Below, piece after piece: positions 53,161-61,251 of a DNA stretch of 64,000 nt. The translations under genes were made by a program, and so were the position numbers. The notes beneath the pieces are model-generated. The model was not told where the DNA came from and made no database searches. It saw nothing but the letters and a program-made list of their open reading frames with translations. Source of the stretch: Polyangiaceae bacterium (lineage in GTDB: Bacteria > Myxococcota_A > Polyangia > Polyangiales > Polyangiaceae); assembly GCA_016712345.1 (NCBI GenBank), contig JADJRH010000011.1:3968001-4032000 (forward strand). Reading direction: 5' to 3'. The stretch's first letter is position 1, and each line of letters begins with the position of its first letter.

Positions 53161-53579
53161 ATGGTTGGGGCATTCGAAAGAACAACACGCTTGTCACAGT
53201 GGTCGTGTTGAGTCTTTTTGTCATGGCACTTGGCTGTGGTGAGAAAACGCCGGCCACTCAAGAACCGCGTCCGGCAGGCGACTCCACAACAAGCCAAACG
53301 CCGCACTCAACTGCCTACCCATCCAATCAGCTCACAACGGCATCTACCCCATCGACCGAAGGCCCAAGCTCTACCAACGCGGCGGCTGCCAGTTCCACTC
53401 TACCCGCGGCACCTTCACCCTCCACAAAAAGCGCCAAAGCGCCGCCGGCGGTGAGTACACCCGGCCTCGCCCCCTCCCCTCCTCTCACCCCAACTCCCGG
53501 GCCGAAACCTCCCTGCGGTGTTTGGAAATGCGACAACAATGGAAGGTGTTTTGCCCCGAGTCCCCCCAATTGCCGGTAG
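53161..53579 (+). CDS. Pro/Ser/Thr-rich lipoprotein, start region frameshifted at 53167-53170
   Basis: The in-frame lipoprotein signal IRKNNTLVTVVVLSLFVMALGC has no proper start codon in its own frame, but ATG 53161 lies just upstream out of frame by one base. Adding one G to the GGGG run 53167-53170 gives MVGGIRKNNTLVTVVV, a normal lipoprotein start, so I infer a single-base loss. The mature protein is a long Pro/Ser/Thr/Ala-rich stalk, ending in a four-cysteine tail CGVWKCDNNGRCFAPSPPNC. It is about 140 residues long. The stalk suggests an outer-surface protein; its function is unknown. Confidence 0.65.
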
Positions 53580-53590
53580 AATGGTGGAAG

Positions 53591-53905
53591 ATGGCTGATC
53601 GTTGGTTGATTTTCACTCCGGCACCTCCGGGAACACATCGAATCGCGCTCTATCCGGCTCGGGAAAACACGCCAACGGCCGTCCAAATCGCGCAGACTGA
53701 ACTCCTACCTTCCATCATAGCGCGCAAAGCCGTTGAGCTTGACTTCGCGGGAATGGATTTGTGTACACAAAGCTGGCTTCATGCATTGTTGTTTGAAGCC
53801 GTCCGCATCGCGTGGGCGCTGCGGGTGCCGATCCATGCCATTCATGCCGACCCTGCGGTCACAGAAGGTCTTCGGTTTTTGGAGTCTTACGCGCTGGGTG
53901 GCTAA
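53591..53905 (+). CDS. STAS-like domain protein (DUF4325-like)
   Basis: The 104-residue product from ATG 53591 starts MADRWLIFTPAPPGTHRIALYPAREN and contains KAVELDFAGMDLCTQSWLHALLFEAVRIAW, resembling the STAS-like/DUF4325 fold in which a beta strand and helix around a conserved 'D-F-x-G' and Q-S-W/F segment follow each other. The family is found as a small regulatory partner of ATPases, restriction systems and anti-sigma networks, but no partner is evident here. It lies 11 bp after the lipoprotein gene. GTGTACAC 53761-53768 lies in the core and encodes Cys-Thr. Confidence 0.7.
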   Translation: MADRWLIFTPAPPGTHRIALYPARENTPTAVQIAQTELLPSIIARKAVELDFAGMDLCTQSWLHALLFEAVRIAWALRVPIHAIHADPAVTEGLRFLESYALGG

Positions 53906-54179
53906 GCCGCACGCTAGCCTTTCAAACAAGGAAGCCGGGGGTGCGGAAAACCTGAACCGTTGGGTCTTCCCCGCGCGTGGTGTGGGGAGGTGCACACGAT
54001 GAGAAAGAACCTGCTCAGGTGAAGAGGGAGCCAAACCTTACCCCATGACAAACCTCGCGGTGCGGAGTAGAACGGCCAGGTGGCATGGGAGGTGCTGCGG
54101 GGCATGGTGATGTTGTTTGTGTGAACCCTCCGGGTAAGTACAAACGGCACACCTATTCTTGTGATGGAGGATGTTCGAT

Positions 54180-54800
54180 ATGACGCTCGACTTGTTAAAC
54201 CCGACGTGGCGAAAGTCTTCGCGCGCAGCTTTGTCTCTACTTGCGCTGATGGGAGGGTTGATAGGGGCGTCGCTGGTAGGTTGCGACGACGGTTCTTCGG
54301 GGACCGACGGCGGATCTGCGGGGACTGAAAGTGGGGCGGGAGGTTCCGGCGGAGGAGCGGCGGGCGCCGTGGCCGACTGCGAGGCCGAGTTGGACAGGTT
54401 GGTCAACAACTGCGTGACGGCGGGATCGGACAGCCGCGCGTGTTTTTATGAGGAGTATAAAGCGTTTTGTACAAGCGGCGAGCCGGAGGCGATTACAGAA
54501 TCGGTAAAGTGTTTTCCTGACAACTGTTGGACCTTTGCGGACGCAAACACGGCGTACGATTGTTTGACGGCATCTTACTCTGCGCATCCCAAAGAAAAGG
54601 CTACGGCGGTCATCAATGCGATCTGCGCAAAGTGTCCAGGCGAGACAGTTTGTAATGGGGAGTATACCGGTCTACCTCCGGAACATTTACCTGACGATTT
54701 GCTCGACACGATTCTCGCTTGTGTGGATGCGGCGGCAGATTGTCAGACGGCCCGAGGTTGTTCAGAGGACAACGTCCCCGACCTGGTGGCGTGTTTCTGA
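54180..54800 (+). CDS. Cysteine-rich lipoprotein, unknown
   Basis: A GGAGG at 54166-54170 lies 9 nt before ATG 54180, favouring this start over the ATG at 54171. The 206-residue product begins MTLDLLNPTWRKSSRAALSLLALMGG, then the lipobox GASLVGC and a Gly/Ser-rich linker. The mature domain has at least ten cysteines (CEAELDRLVNNC, CFYEEYKAFC, CFPDNCW, CAKCPGETVC, CQTARGC), probably disulphide-bonded in the periplasm or on the surface. No family was recognised. Confidence 0.78.
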   Translation: MTLDLLNPTWRKSSRAALSLLALMGGLIGASLVGCDDGSSGTDGGSAGTESGAGGSGGGAAGAVADCEAELDRLVNNCVTAGSDSRACFYEEYKAFCTSGEPEAITESVKCFPDNCWTFADANTAYDCLTASYSAHPKEKATAVINAICAKCPGETVCNGEYTGLPPEHLPDDLLDTILACVDAAADCQTARGCSEDNVPDLVACF

Positions 54801-54843
54801 GCGTAGAGGCAAACACCGGGGGCTCTGCCGATTTTGGTGACCC

Positions 54844-56244
54844 CTAATCAGGCTTTGACTGCCCGGGTCCGTCGGGGTCGCGGGGGGTACCTTCCATGGA
54901 AGGTATGGAAGGTTGGTCGGGGGAATGTGTACCTTCTACGGAAGGTTGGTCGGGGGAATGTGTACCCACGGCTGAGCCGGGTGGCTGCACGATGGGTAGG
55001 TTTGGATCGCCGGCGTTGGGTAGGTCAGGTGGTTGACCTGTCGGCGCCGCAGGCACCTCGGTGGAGGGAGGCGATTGGGATACGACCTGTGCGTTTTGGG
55101 GAGGCCCGCCTTGGGTTAACCCATCTTGGGAAGGTCCACCTTGGGATGGGGTATGTTGCGGCGATGCCGGCCCGGGAAGTGGAATGGGGCCACCGCGGGA
55201 AGGTTGGGACGGGCCTGAAGGGCCAAACGGGCTGGGCATGGCAGCGCGTGCTCGCAGGAGGGCGGCGAGGGCGGAACTTCGAACAGCGGGCAGATCGGGG
55301 GCTGTTTGCGTGATGGAAGTCACGGGCGTTTGGAGGCGCACAGCGATGTCGGCAATGGCAAGGGCGCAGGCGTCTCGATCGCCGGTGCGTACACGCACAA
55401 CGGGAGCGCGGTCGGGGCGCGTTTCGTCTTCCCAAAGCGCGGCGGAAACGGCCGGACACTCTGTCATGGCGGCGGCGAACGCGCGCAATGCTTGGCTGTT
55501 TGACGGGGCGAGGTGCACCACCAACTCGGTGTCGCCGACGGCAAGGTTTTCACTGGTGGCAGATTCGCGGCGAACAACGGCGCCTCGGTAGAGCACCCAG
55601 ATCGAGTCGGCGAGCCGGCGCGCATCGGCAATGGAGGACGTGATGAGCACCACACAATTGGCCTTGTCGCGCAGCTGGGCGTGGCTCGCTTCAAGCGCCG
55701 GGAGGGGAACGGCGATATCGGCGCACGGCTCGAACAAAACAAGCGTTTTGGGTGCGGGTGCGCGGTGCACTGCGGCGAGGGCAAGCGCGTATTCAACAGC
55801 GCGCGCTTCGGCGAATGAGAGCGACTCAACGCTGCGTTTCGCGAGCGATTGAATGTCGAGATCGGAAAGAACGTTTTCCGCGAGCGAAACGCTGGCTCCG
55901 AGGGCACCCACGGCGAGTTGAATACTGGCTGTTACGGTGCCGGCGTCGGGAAGATCGGGCGATGCGAGCAATACGCCGGTGTGAGCGCGCGCGATGGGAT
56001 CGCGGTGAAGTTCACGCCCGTTCACGAGGGCTTTGCCGCGGAGGGGCGCGCGGACACCGGCGAGCGCTTCACAAAGCGCGATGGTGCCGTCTTCAGGTGT
56101 ACCCACGAACGCGTGTACACCGGGGCCGAGCGAAAGAGTGATCCCGCCGAGGGCGCCGCGAGCGCTGCCGCGAGGCCCCGCGCTGTCGCGCCCGAACAAC
56201 GTTTGCAGAGCGACGACGGTGTCTTTGGAATAAGCCGCGATCAA
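54844..56244 (-). CDS. Degenerate ABC-transporter ATPase with Pro/Ser-rich tail
   Basis: Residues 1-240 follow the ABC ATPase fold: GGITLSLGPGVHAFVGTPEDGTIALCEALAGV occupies the Walker A position (abridged), SLSFAEARAVEYALALA the signature region, and TLVLFEPCA the Walker B strand. All three are degenerate: Walker A lacks the Gly-Lys-Ser/Thr, the signature lacks LSGGQ, and Walker B ends in FEPC rather than DEP. It is therefore probably not an ATPase but a structural subunit. Residues about 330-466 are Pro/Gly/Ser-rich with repeats (VEGTHSPDQPS). Its TTG start overlaps the stop of the upstream membrane protein, so translation is coupled. The pair looks like an ABC-type complex without its motor. 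Confidence 0.75.
   Translation of the reverse strand: MIAAYSKDTVVALQTLFGRDSAGPRGSARGALGGITLSLGPGVHAFVGTPEDGTIALCEALAGVRAPLRGKALVNGRELHRDPIARAHTGVLLASPDLPDAGTVTASIQLAVGALGASVSLAENVLSDLDIQSLAKRSVESLSFAEARAVEYALALAAVHRAPAPKTLVLFEPCADIAVPLPALEASHAQLRDKANCVVLITSSIADARRLADSIWVLYRGAVVRRESATSENLAVGDTELVVHLAPSNSQALRAFAAAMTECPAVSAALWEDETRPDRAPVVRVRTGDRDACALAIADIAVRLQTPVTSITQTAPDLPAVRSSALAALLRARAAMPSPFGPSGPSQPSRGGPIPLPGPASPQHTPSQGGPSQDGLTQGGPPQNAQVVSQSPPSTEVPAAPTGQPPDLPNAGDPNLPIVQPPGSAVGTHSPDQPSVEGTHSPDQPSIPSMEGTPRDPDGPGQSKPD
54907..54966. repeat. Coding direct repeat, 33-bp period
   Basis: The same 27 bp (ending ATGTGTACC) occur at 54907-54933 and 54940-54966, giving an 11-residue protein repeat (EGTHSPDQPSV type) near the C-terminus of the degenerate ATPase. 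Both copies hold a GTGTAC core. Confidence 0.8.
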
Positions 56245-56975
56245 AGGCCGCCTCCAACTCCGGTGAGGCCGAGAAGGAGGGAGAGAGCGGCGCGGAGAAG
56301 TCCGGGGATCGACCAGGCGCCGAGGCCCAGCGCTTCAACGGCGATGCGTTCACCGATGACGATCGCGACGAGCGCCGTGGGGCCTCGATTGCCGAAAAAG
56401 CGTGCGCTGAGCGCTGCGAGGGAGCCGAGCACAACGCCGGTGATTCCGCCCCAGGCGAGGAGCGCAAACGCGGCGGCGATGCGGCGCAATGCGGATGAAA
56501 CATCGGCGGCGAGCCCGGCAGTGGCGATGGCGACGAGCGCGGCGGGCACTCCGACGGTGAAACCGATTTGGGTGGACGCGGCGAGCGTGCGGGCCCCGGC
56601 GAGCAGGTTGGAAGTGATGCCGCGCGCGGCCACAAGCGCATCGATCCCGTCGGAGCGATCGGCCGCGCGCGAATCGCGAGCGGCTGCGAGGGCCAAGGCT
56701 CCGCCGCAAATCCACGCGAGCGTGCCGGCGGTCTTTCGGAGCAGCCCACCCATGGGCACAGCGGGGCCGTCATCGGCGCGAAGCGAGATGGCGATCGCAA
56801 TGGCTCCGACAGCGATCGCACCGGCGATGAAGCGGGCGAAGCGGCCTTGTCCCGATGCCGAAAGGCGCGCGCGGCACAGGGCGGCGGTCACTCGAAATGC
56901 CTGCGTTCGAAGGGCACGCGCGCGATGGCGCGGAGCTTCGGCACTCACCATGGGGTTGGGAGCAGGCGTCATGCG
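56241..56975 (-). CDS. Multi-pass inner-membrane protein coupled to degenerate ABC ATPase
   Basis: From ATG 56975 (residues MTPAPNPMVSAEAP) the 244-residue protein has about six hydrophobic helices (FIAGAIAVGAIAIAISL, LAWICGGALALAAA, IGFTVGVPAALVAIATAGLAA, FALLAWGGITGVVLGSLAAL). An earlier start at 57050 is possible. It is probably the membrane subunit of the adjacent ABC-like complex and resembles the membrane protein at 48458. The stop overlaps the TTG start of the ATPase-like gene. Transport substrate unknown. Confidence 0.7.
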   Translation of the reverse strand, partial: RMTPAPNPMVSAEAPRHRARALRTQAFRVTAALCRARLSASGQGRFARFIAGAIAVGAIAIAISLRADDGPAVPMGGLLRKTAGTLAWICGGALALAAARDSRAADRSDGIDALVAARGITSNLLAGARTLAASTQIGFTVGVPAALVAIATAGLAADVSSALRRIAAAFALLAWGGITGVVLGSLAALSARFFGNRGPTALVAIVIGERIAVEALGLGAWSIPGLLRAALSLLLGLTGVGGGL

Positions 56976-57235
56976 CGGCGCAGCATACTCGAAGAAGCGT
57001 GGATTTTGTGGTGCGGGGATTTCACGAAGAGGCGCCGCGGGGGCGCTCAATGCCGAACGACGCTTGAGAGGAAGGCCACATTGGAACGAACGGGGCTTGT
57101 GTACACAAAGCCCATGATGGATTTTGAGAGAAGCGATTGGAACAAATGTGAGCGTTCATCAAATCGCGAAAGCCTGGAAATAAAGCGAATTGCGCGGGAC
57201 TTTCGAAGGGGAGCGGCAGAAGGTACGTTTTTGAG

Positions 57236-59620
57236 ATGCGACGCTTGGGGCTTTTTTCGGCTTTGTTCTCATTGGCTGTTGGGCTGGGGTGTACACCTAC
57301 TTCAACGATTGCCACGGGCGGCGGGGGACAAACGTCGAACGGCGGCGGGGGAAGCGGCGCGGGTGGTTCGGGTGGGAGCGGCGCAACTGGAACAACGAGC
57401 ACCACAACAAGCACGTCGAGCGTCGGCGGTGGAGGCTCGGGTGGAACGGGTGGAATGTCGATTTGTCCGCCCGATGAAGACGGCGATTCGCTCTCGGATG
57501 GAGTGGAAAACGCGGCGCAGAGCGTGGACACCGATGGTGATGGAACGCCTGATTTTAAAGACGATGACAGCGACGGCGACACCATCCCCGACGCTGTTGA
57601 AGCGCAGACAGCATCGAATGGTTGTTCGGCGCCGCAAAACTCTGACAACGATGTGGACCCTGATTTTCGCGACAAAGACAGCGACAACAACGGTCTGACG
57701 GATCGCAACGAGATCTACCCGAGCGGCGCTGCGTACACAGACAATGCGCCCGCGCCCAATCCCGCGGACACGGATGGCGACGGCATTCCCGATTACGCGG
57801 ACCCGGATAATGACGGCGATGCGTTGCCGGACACGGTGGAGTTGTTTGGTCCGGTCGCAGTGGACGCCGACAACGATGGTGTGCCGGATCTTGACGATAC
57901 CGACAGCGACAATGACACGATCGCGGATGCGTTTGAAGGCACGTTGGACCCTGAAAATGATGGGATCTCCGCGTTTCGCGACGATGACAGCGACGGGGAT
58001 GGAATTTTCGACGCGTGTGAAGCCGGGCCCAATCATCAATTGGATGAAGCGCCCGCCGACACGGATTTGGACGGCAAATACGACTCGGTGGACTTGGACT
58101 CCGACGGGGATGGTTTGCTCGACGCGGCGGAGGACGTGAACCAAAACTGTGTTGTGGATCCGGGTGAAACCGATGCGCGTGCAGCGGATTCAGCCGGCGA
58201 CGGGACGAACGATTTTATTGAAACGGTGTTGGGCTCTGACCCTAACAATGTGCTCGAAACACCGGACACATTGGGCAGTGTGTACTTTGTAATGCCGTAT
58301 TTGGGGCCGCCTGTTCCCACCGAAAAAGTGGTGCCGCTCGGCACAAAGTTGAATCAGGGTGACGTGGCTTTCTTTGTGGACACAACGGCCACGATGGGTG
58401 GGGAAATTCAAAAGTTGAAAACCGACATGGTGAATCTGGTGAACGCGCTCTACGCGGAGATTCCAGATTTGGCGGTGGGGGTGGCGGGTTTTGATGATTT
58501 CCCAACGGGGAATTACGGCGCGAGCGGGGTGGATCAGCCGTTTTATGTGTCGGGTCCAAAGGGGTACGTGAGCAAATCGCTGACCGATAATTTGGCGGCC
58601 GTTCAAGCGCTGAATGTGCACGACGGAGGGGATTTTCCAGAGTCGCAGGTCGCCGCCATGCACAGGGGGCTGACGGATACATTTTTGATTTGGGACACGG
58701 GGAACATTCCACCTTCGGGAGCACCGGCGGGAACGTTTGGATCGCTTCGTTTCAGGGCGACGGCGTTGCCGATTTTGGTGGGGATCACGGACGCGTCGTT
58801 TCACAACGGGCGGCGATCGAACGCACCTGCAACGCTTCACGATCCGTATTCGTTCAACGATACGCCGCCGTTTCCAACGCCCAAAATCGACGATTTGGTG
58901 ACGGCGATCAAAGCGCGAGGCGGCCGATTTATCGGTGTTTCGGCGGCGGGTGGCTCGCGAAACGGGGCCGATCCGTACGAGGATCTTGCGTACCTTTCGG
59001 ATCAAACAGAGTCGTATGTACCCACGAGCGCATTTGGCGGCGTGAAGTGCGCAACGGGCTTGTTTGGAAGCTTTTTGCAAAATCCAGATGGGCCGATTGT
59101 GCCGGGTTCACCCGGTGGAACATGTCGGCTTGTGTTTGACATCACGACCGACGGCGACGGGCTTTCACAGAGTGTTGTGGCGGGTGTGAAAGCGCTGCTT
59201 AAATCGATCCGATTTGATATGCGCGTGATCGCTGTGCCCGACGGTGGGGCGGTGGACGCGGTGGACACGTTCATTGAGAAAATTCAGGTGAACGCGTCGG
59301 GCGGTGATGATCCGGCGGAGCCTGGAATGCCGTGTTTGCAGCTCGATGCGGTGATGCAGCTCGCAGACATTTGGGAAGGGCCAAAGGGGCTCAACAAGGT
59401 GCAGGACGCGGTGAATGAAACGGCGTTGGGCATCACTCCGGGGCAGAAGATTTGTTTTAAGGTGGTGCCCAAACCAAACACGAATTTTCCGCAAACGGCG
59501 GGCGCACAGGTGTTTCACGCGTCGCTCACGATCCGCGCGAAAAATGGGATTTCGCCGTCGGAGCTGGTGCTTGGCGCGCCGCGTGAGATTGCGTTTATTG
59601 TGCCGCCTGCGCCGCAGTGA
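57236..59620 (+). CDS. Lipoprotein with thrombospondin-3-like Ca repeats and VWA domain
   Basis: The 794-residue product starts MRRLGLFSALFSLAVGLGC, a lipoprotein signal, followed by a Gly/Thr/Ser-rich linker. Residues about 75-340 contain at least nine D-x-D-x-D-G-x-x-D-type repeats (DTDGDGTPDFKDDDSDGD, DADNDGVPDLDDTDSDND and others), the calcium-binding thrombospondin type 3 pattern. Residues about 375-700 form a VWA domain: VAFFVDTTATMGGEIQKLK carries the DxTxT-like metal site, and PILVGITDASFHNG and GGRFIGVSAAGG follow. It is probably a calcium-stabilised surface adhesion protein. GTGTACAC occurs at 57289-57296, on the lipobox Cys-Thr codons. Confidence 0.88.
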   Translation: MRRLGLFSALFSLAVGLGCTPTSTIATGGGGQTSNGGGGSGAGGSGGSGATGTTSTTTSTSSVGGGGSGGTGGMSICPPDEDGDSLSDGVENAAQSVDTDGDGTPDFKDDDSDGDTIPDAVEAQTASNGCSAPQNSDNDVDPDFRDKDSDNNGLTDRNEIYPSGAAYTDNAPAPNPADTDGDGIPDYADPDNDGDALPDTVELFGPVAVDADNDGVPDLDDTDSDNDTIADAFEGTLDPENDGISAFRDDDSDGDGIFDACEAGPNHQLDEAPADTDLDGKYDSVDLDSDGDGLLDAAEDVNQNCVVDPGETDARAADSAGDGTNDFIETVLGSDPNNVLETPDTLGSVYFVMPYLGPPVPTEKVVPLGTKLNQGDVAFFVDTTATMGGEIQKLKTDMVNLVNALYAEIPDLAVGVAGFDDFPTGNYGASGVDQPFYVSGPKGYVSKSLTDNLAAVQALNVHDGGDFPESQVAAMHRGLTDTFLIWDTGNIPPSGAPAGTFGSLRFRATALPILVGITDASFHNGRRSNAPATLHDPYSFNDTPPFPTPKIDDLVTAIKARGGRFIGVSAAGGSRNGADPYEDLAYLSDQTESYVPTSAFGGVKCATGLFGSFLQNPDGPIVPGSPGGTCRLVFDITTDGDGLSQSVVAGVKALLKSIRFDMRVIAVPDGGAVDAVDTFIEKIQVNASGGDDPAEPGMPCLQLDAVMQLADIWEGPKGLNKVQDAVNETALGITPGQKICFKVVPKPNTNFPQTAGAQVFHASLTIRAKNGISPSELVLGAPREIAFIVPPAPQ

Positions 59621-59647
59621 TGGAAAACTCGTTCTGTGCTGACCCCC

Positions 59648-61174
59648 ATGTCACAGTTTTCGCCTCACGCCGGATCGCTTCGCGGTGCTCTCCGTTACCC
59701 CGTTGCGGCGGCGTTCGCTGCGATTGTGTTGAGTACACAAGCGACTTGGGCGGCGCCGCCGTTGGACCTCGGCGGCGGTGTGACGTTGCCCGTTGTTGAG
59801 GTGGCGGCGGGCACGTACGTGCAAGGTTCGGCCGCCAACGAAGAGGGGCGCGGGCCCGATGAAGGCAAACGAGAAGTTGTTCTTTCGCAAACATTTTTGA
59901 TCGGAAAATCGCTCGTTACAGTCGGCCAATTTCGTCACTTTGCAACCGACGCGCGCTACGTGACCGAGGCTGAAAAAGGCACAAGCGGCGGCTTTGGTTG
60001 GGACGGCTCCAAGCTCACGCAGAAGAAAGAGTACACATGGCGCTCGCCCGGTTTTTCGCAGACCGACGACGATCCCGTGGTGATTGTGACGTTTGCCGAC
60101 GCCAAAGCGTTTGCCGAGTGGGCCTCGCGAAAAACTCAAATGGTTGTGCGCTTGCCGAGTGAGGCCGAGTGGGAAGTGGCAGCGCGCGGCGGATCACGGG
60201 CGCGATTTTTTTGGGGCAACAACGACGCCGACGCTGAAAAGTACGCATGGTTTGGCAAAAACGCCGGCAATCAAACCCACGCGATAGGCGGCAAACCGCC
60301 CAACGATCTCGGCCTTGTGGATGCGGTTGGAAACGTTTGGCAGTGGTGTTTGGACTACCACGGTCAGATCACACCTGAGCGAGCAACCAACCCGCTCGAA
60401 AGAGATGCCGTCACATGGGTACACTCGGACAAACCGCGACGTGTACTCAAAGGCGGGTCGTGGCTCACAAACGACCGCGCCAAGCTGCGGCCCGCGGCTC
60501 GCAATCGGGCCACGGACGGAAGTCGCAATGCCGACTTTGGGTTCAGGGTGGTGGCGTTTGAAAAAGGGGTGACAGATCCCCTTGGATTCACCGTGCCGCC
60601 GCCCGAAGTGAAAGGTGCTGCCGGTGACCCCGCACCTAAAGGAAACACGCCCGCTGCGCCGCCATCACCCCAACCGGAGCGCAAAGGCGGCGAGTGTATT
60701 TGTTTTTTCGGCGTGGCAATTCCATCACTCGCCCTGATTTTGTGGCTGTTTTGGAGGCGAAAGAAAAAGCCGAACGCTTTTGGAAATCCGGTCATGGTGC
60801 CTGTTGATTCGGCGTTGGCGGCCGACGGCTTTTGGCTATTTGCGCGCTCGGCAACCACGTCAACCAACGTTGTGTACACCGTGCACACGGCGGCCGGGCT
60901 CAAGTCGGGGCGCGTTTCGGTGACGCCGGGACAGAACGGAACATTTGTGTACACAGGCGCGGCGCCCGCCTCGGTGATGATTACAAGCGCCATGCCTGAA
61001 GGAATGAACCAAGGCGACATGGGCGGCGGCGGGCGCAACGCGGCTTGGGGCGGCGGTGGATGGAACTCGCGCGAGCAGTCGTCGTCGTGGGACAGCAACC
61101 GCAACGATCAACACTTTGGATCCAACTTCGGTTCGGGATCGAGCGGCGGTACAAGCTGGCCGTCGGCCTATTGA
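59648..61174 (+). CDS. FGE-sulfatase (formylglycine-generating-enzyme-like) domain membrane protein
   Basis: From ATG 59648 the protein is 508 residues long: a signal peptide (ALRYPVAAAFAAIVLSTQATWA), then an FGE-sulfatase domain (about 20-310). Its hallmarks are LPVVEVAAGTYVQGSAANEEGRGPDEGKREVVL (abridged), PVVIVTFADAKAFAEWA, VRLPSEAEWEVAARGG, DLGLVDAVGNVWQWC, RVLKGGSWL and NADFGFRVV. A Pro-rich linker, one transmembrane helix (FFGVAIPSLALILWLFWRRKKK) and a cytoplasmic beta-rich and Gly/Asn-rich tail follow. The active-site Cys pair of true FGE is not evident, so it may be a ligand- or sugar-binding member of the FGE fold rather than a formylglycine-forming enzyme. Confidence 0.88.
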   Translation: MSQFSPHAGSLRGALRYPVAAAFAAIVLSTQATWAAPPLDLGGGVTLPVVEVAAGTYVQGSAANEEGRGPDEGKREVVLSQTFLIGKSLVTVGQFRHFATDARYVTEAEKGTSGGFGWDGSKLTQKKEYTWRSPGFSQTDDDPVVIVTFADAKAFAEWASRKTQMVVRLPSEAEWEVAARGGSRARFFWGNNDADAEKYAWFGKNAGNQTHAIGGKPPNDLGLVDAVGNVWQWCLDYHGQITPERATNPLERDAVTWVHSDKPRRVLKGGSWLTNDRAKLRPAARNRATDGSRNADFGFRVVAFEKGVTDPLGFTVPPPEVKGAAGDPAPKGNTPAAPPSPQPERKGGECICFFGVAIPSLALILWLFWRRKKKPNAFGNPVMVPVDSALAADGFWLFARSATTSTNVVYTVHTAAGLKSGRVSVTPGQNGTFVYTGAAPASVMITSAMPEGMNQGDMGGGGRNAAWGGGGWNSREQSSSWDSNRNDQHFGSNFGSGSSGGTSWPSAY

Positions 61175-61251
61175 CCAAAGCCTTCCAACAATTGCGTACA
61201 CATGAGCGCGCGCGGTGAAACGGCCGGAACCACTTCGGGCGACGAGCGAAC

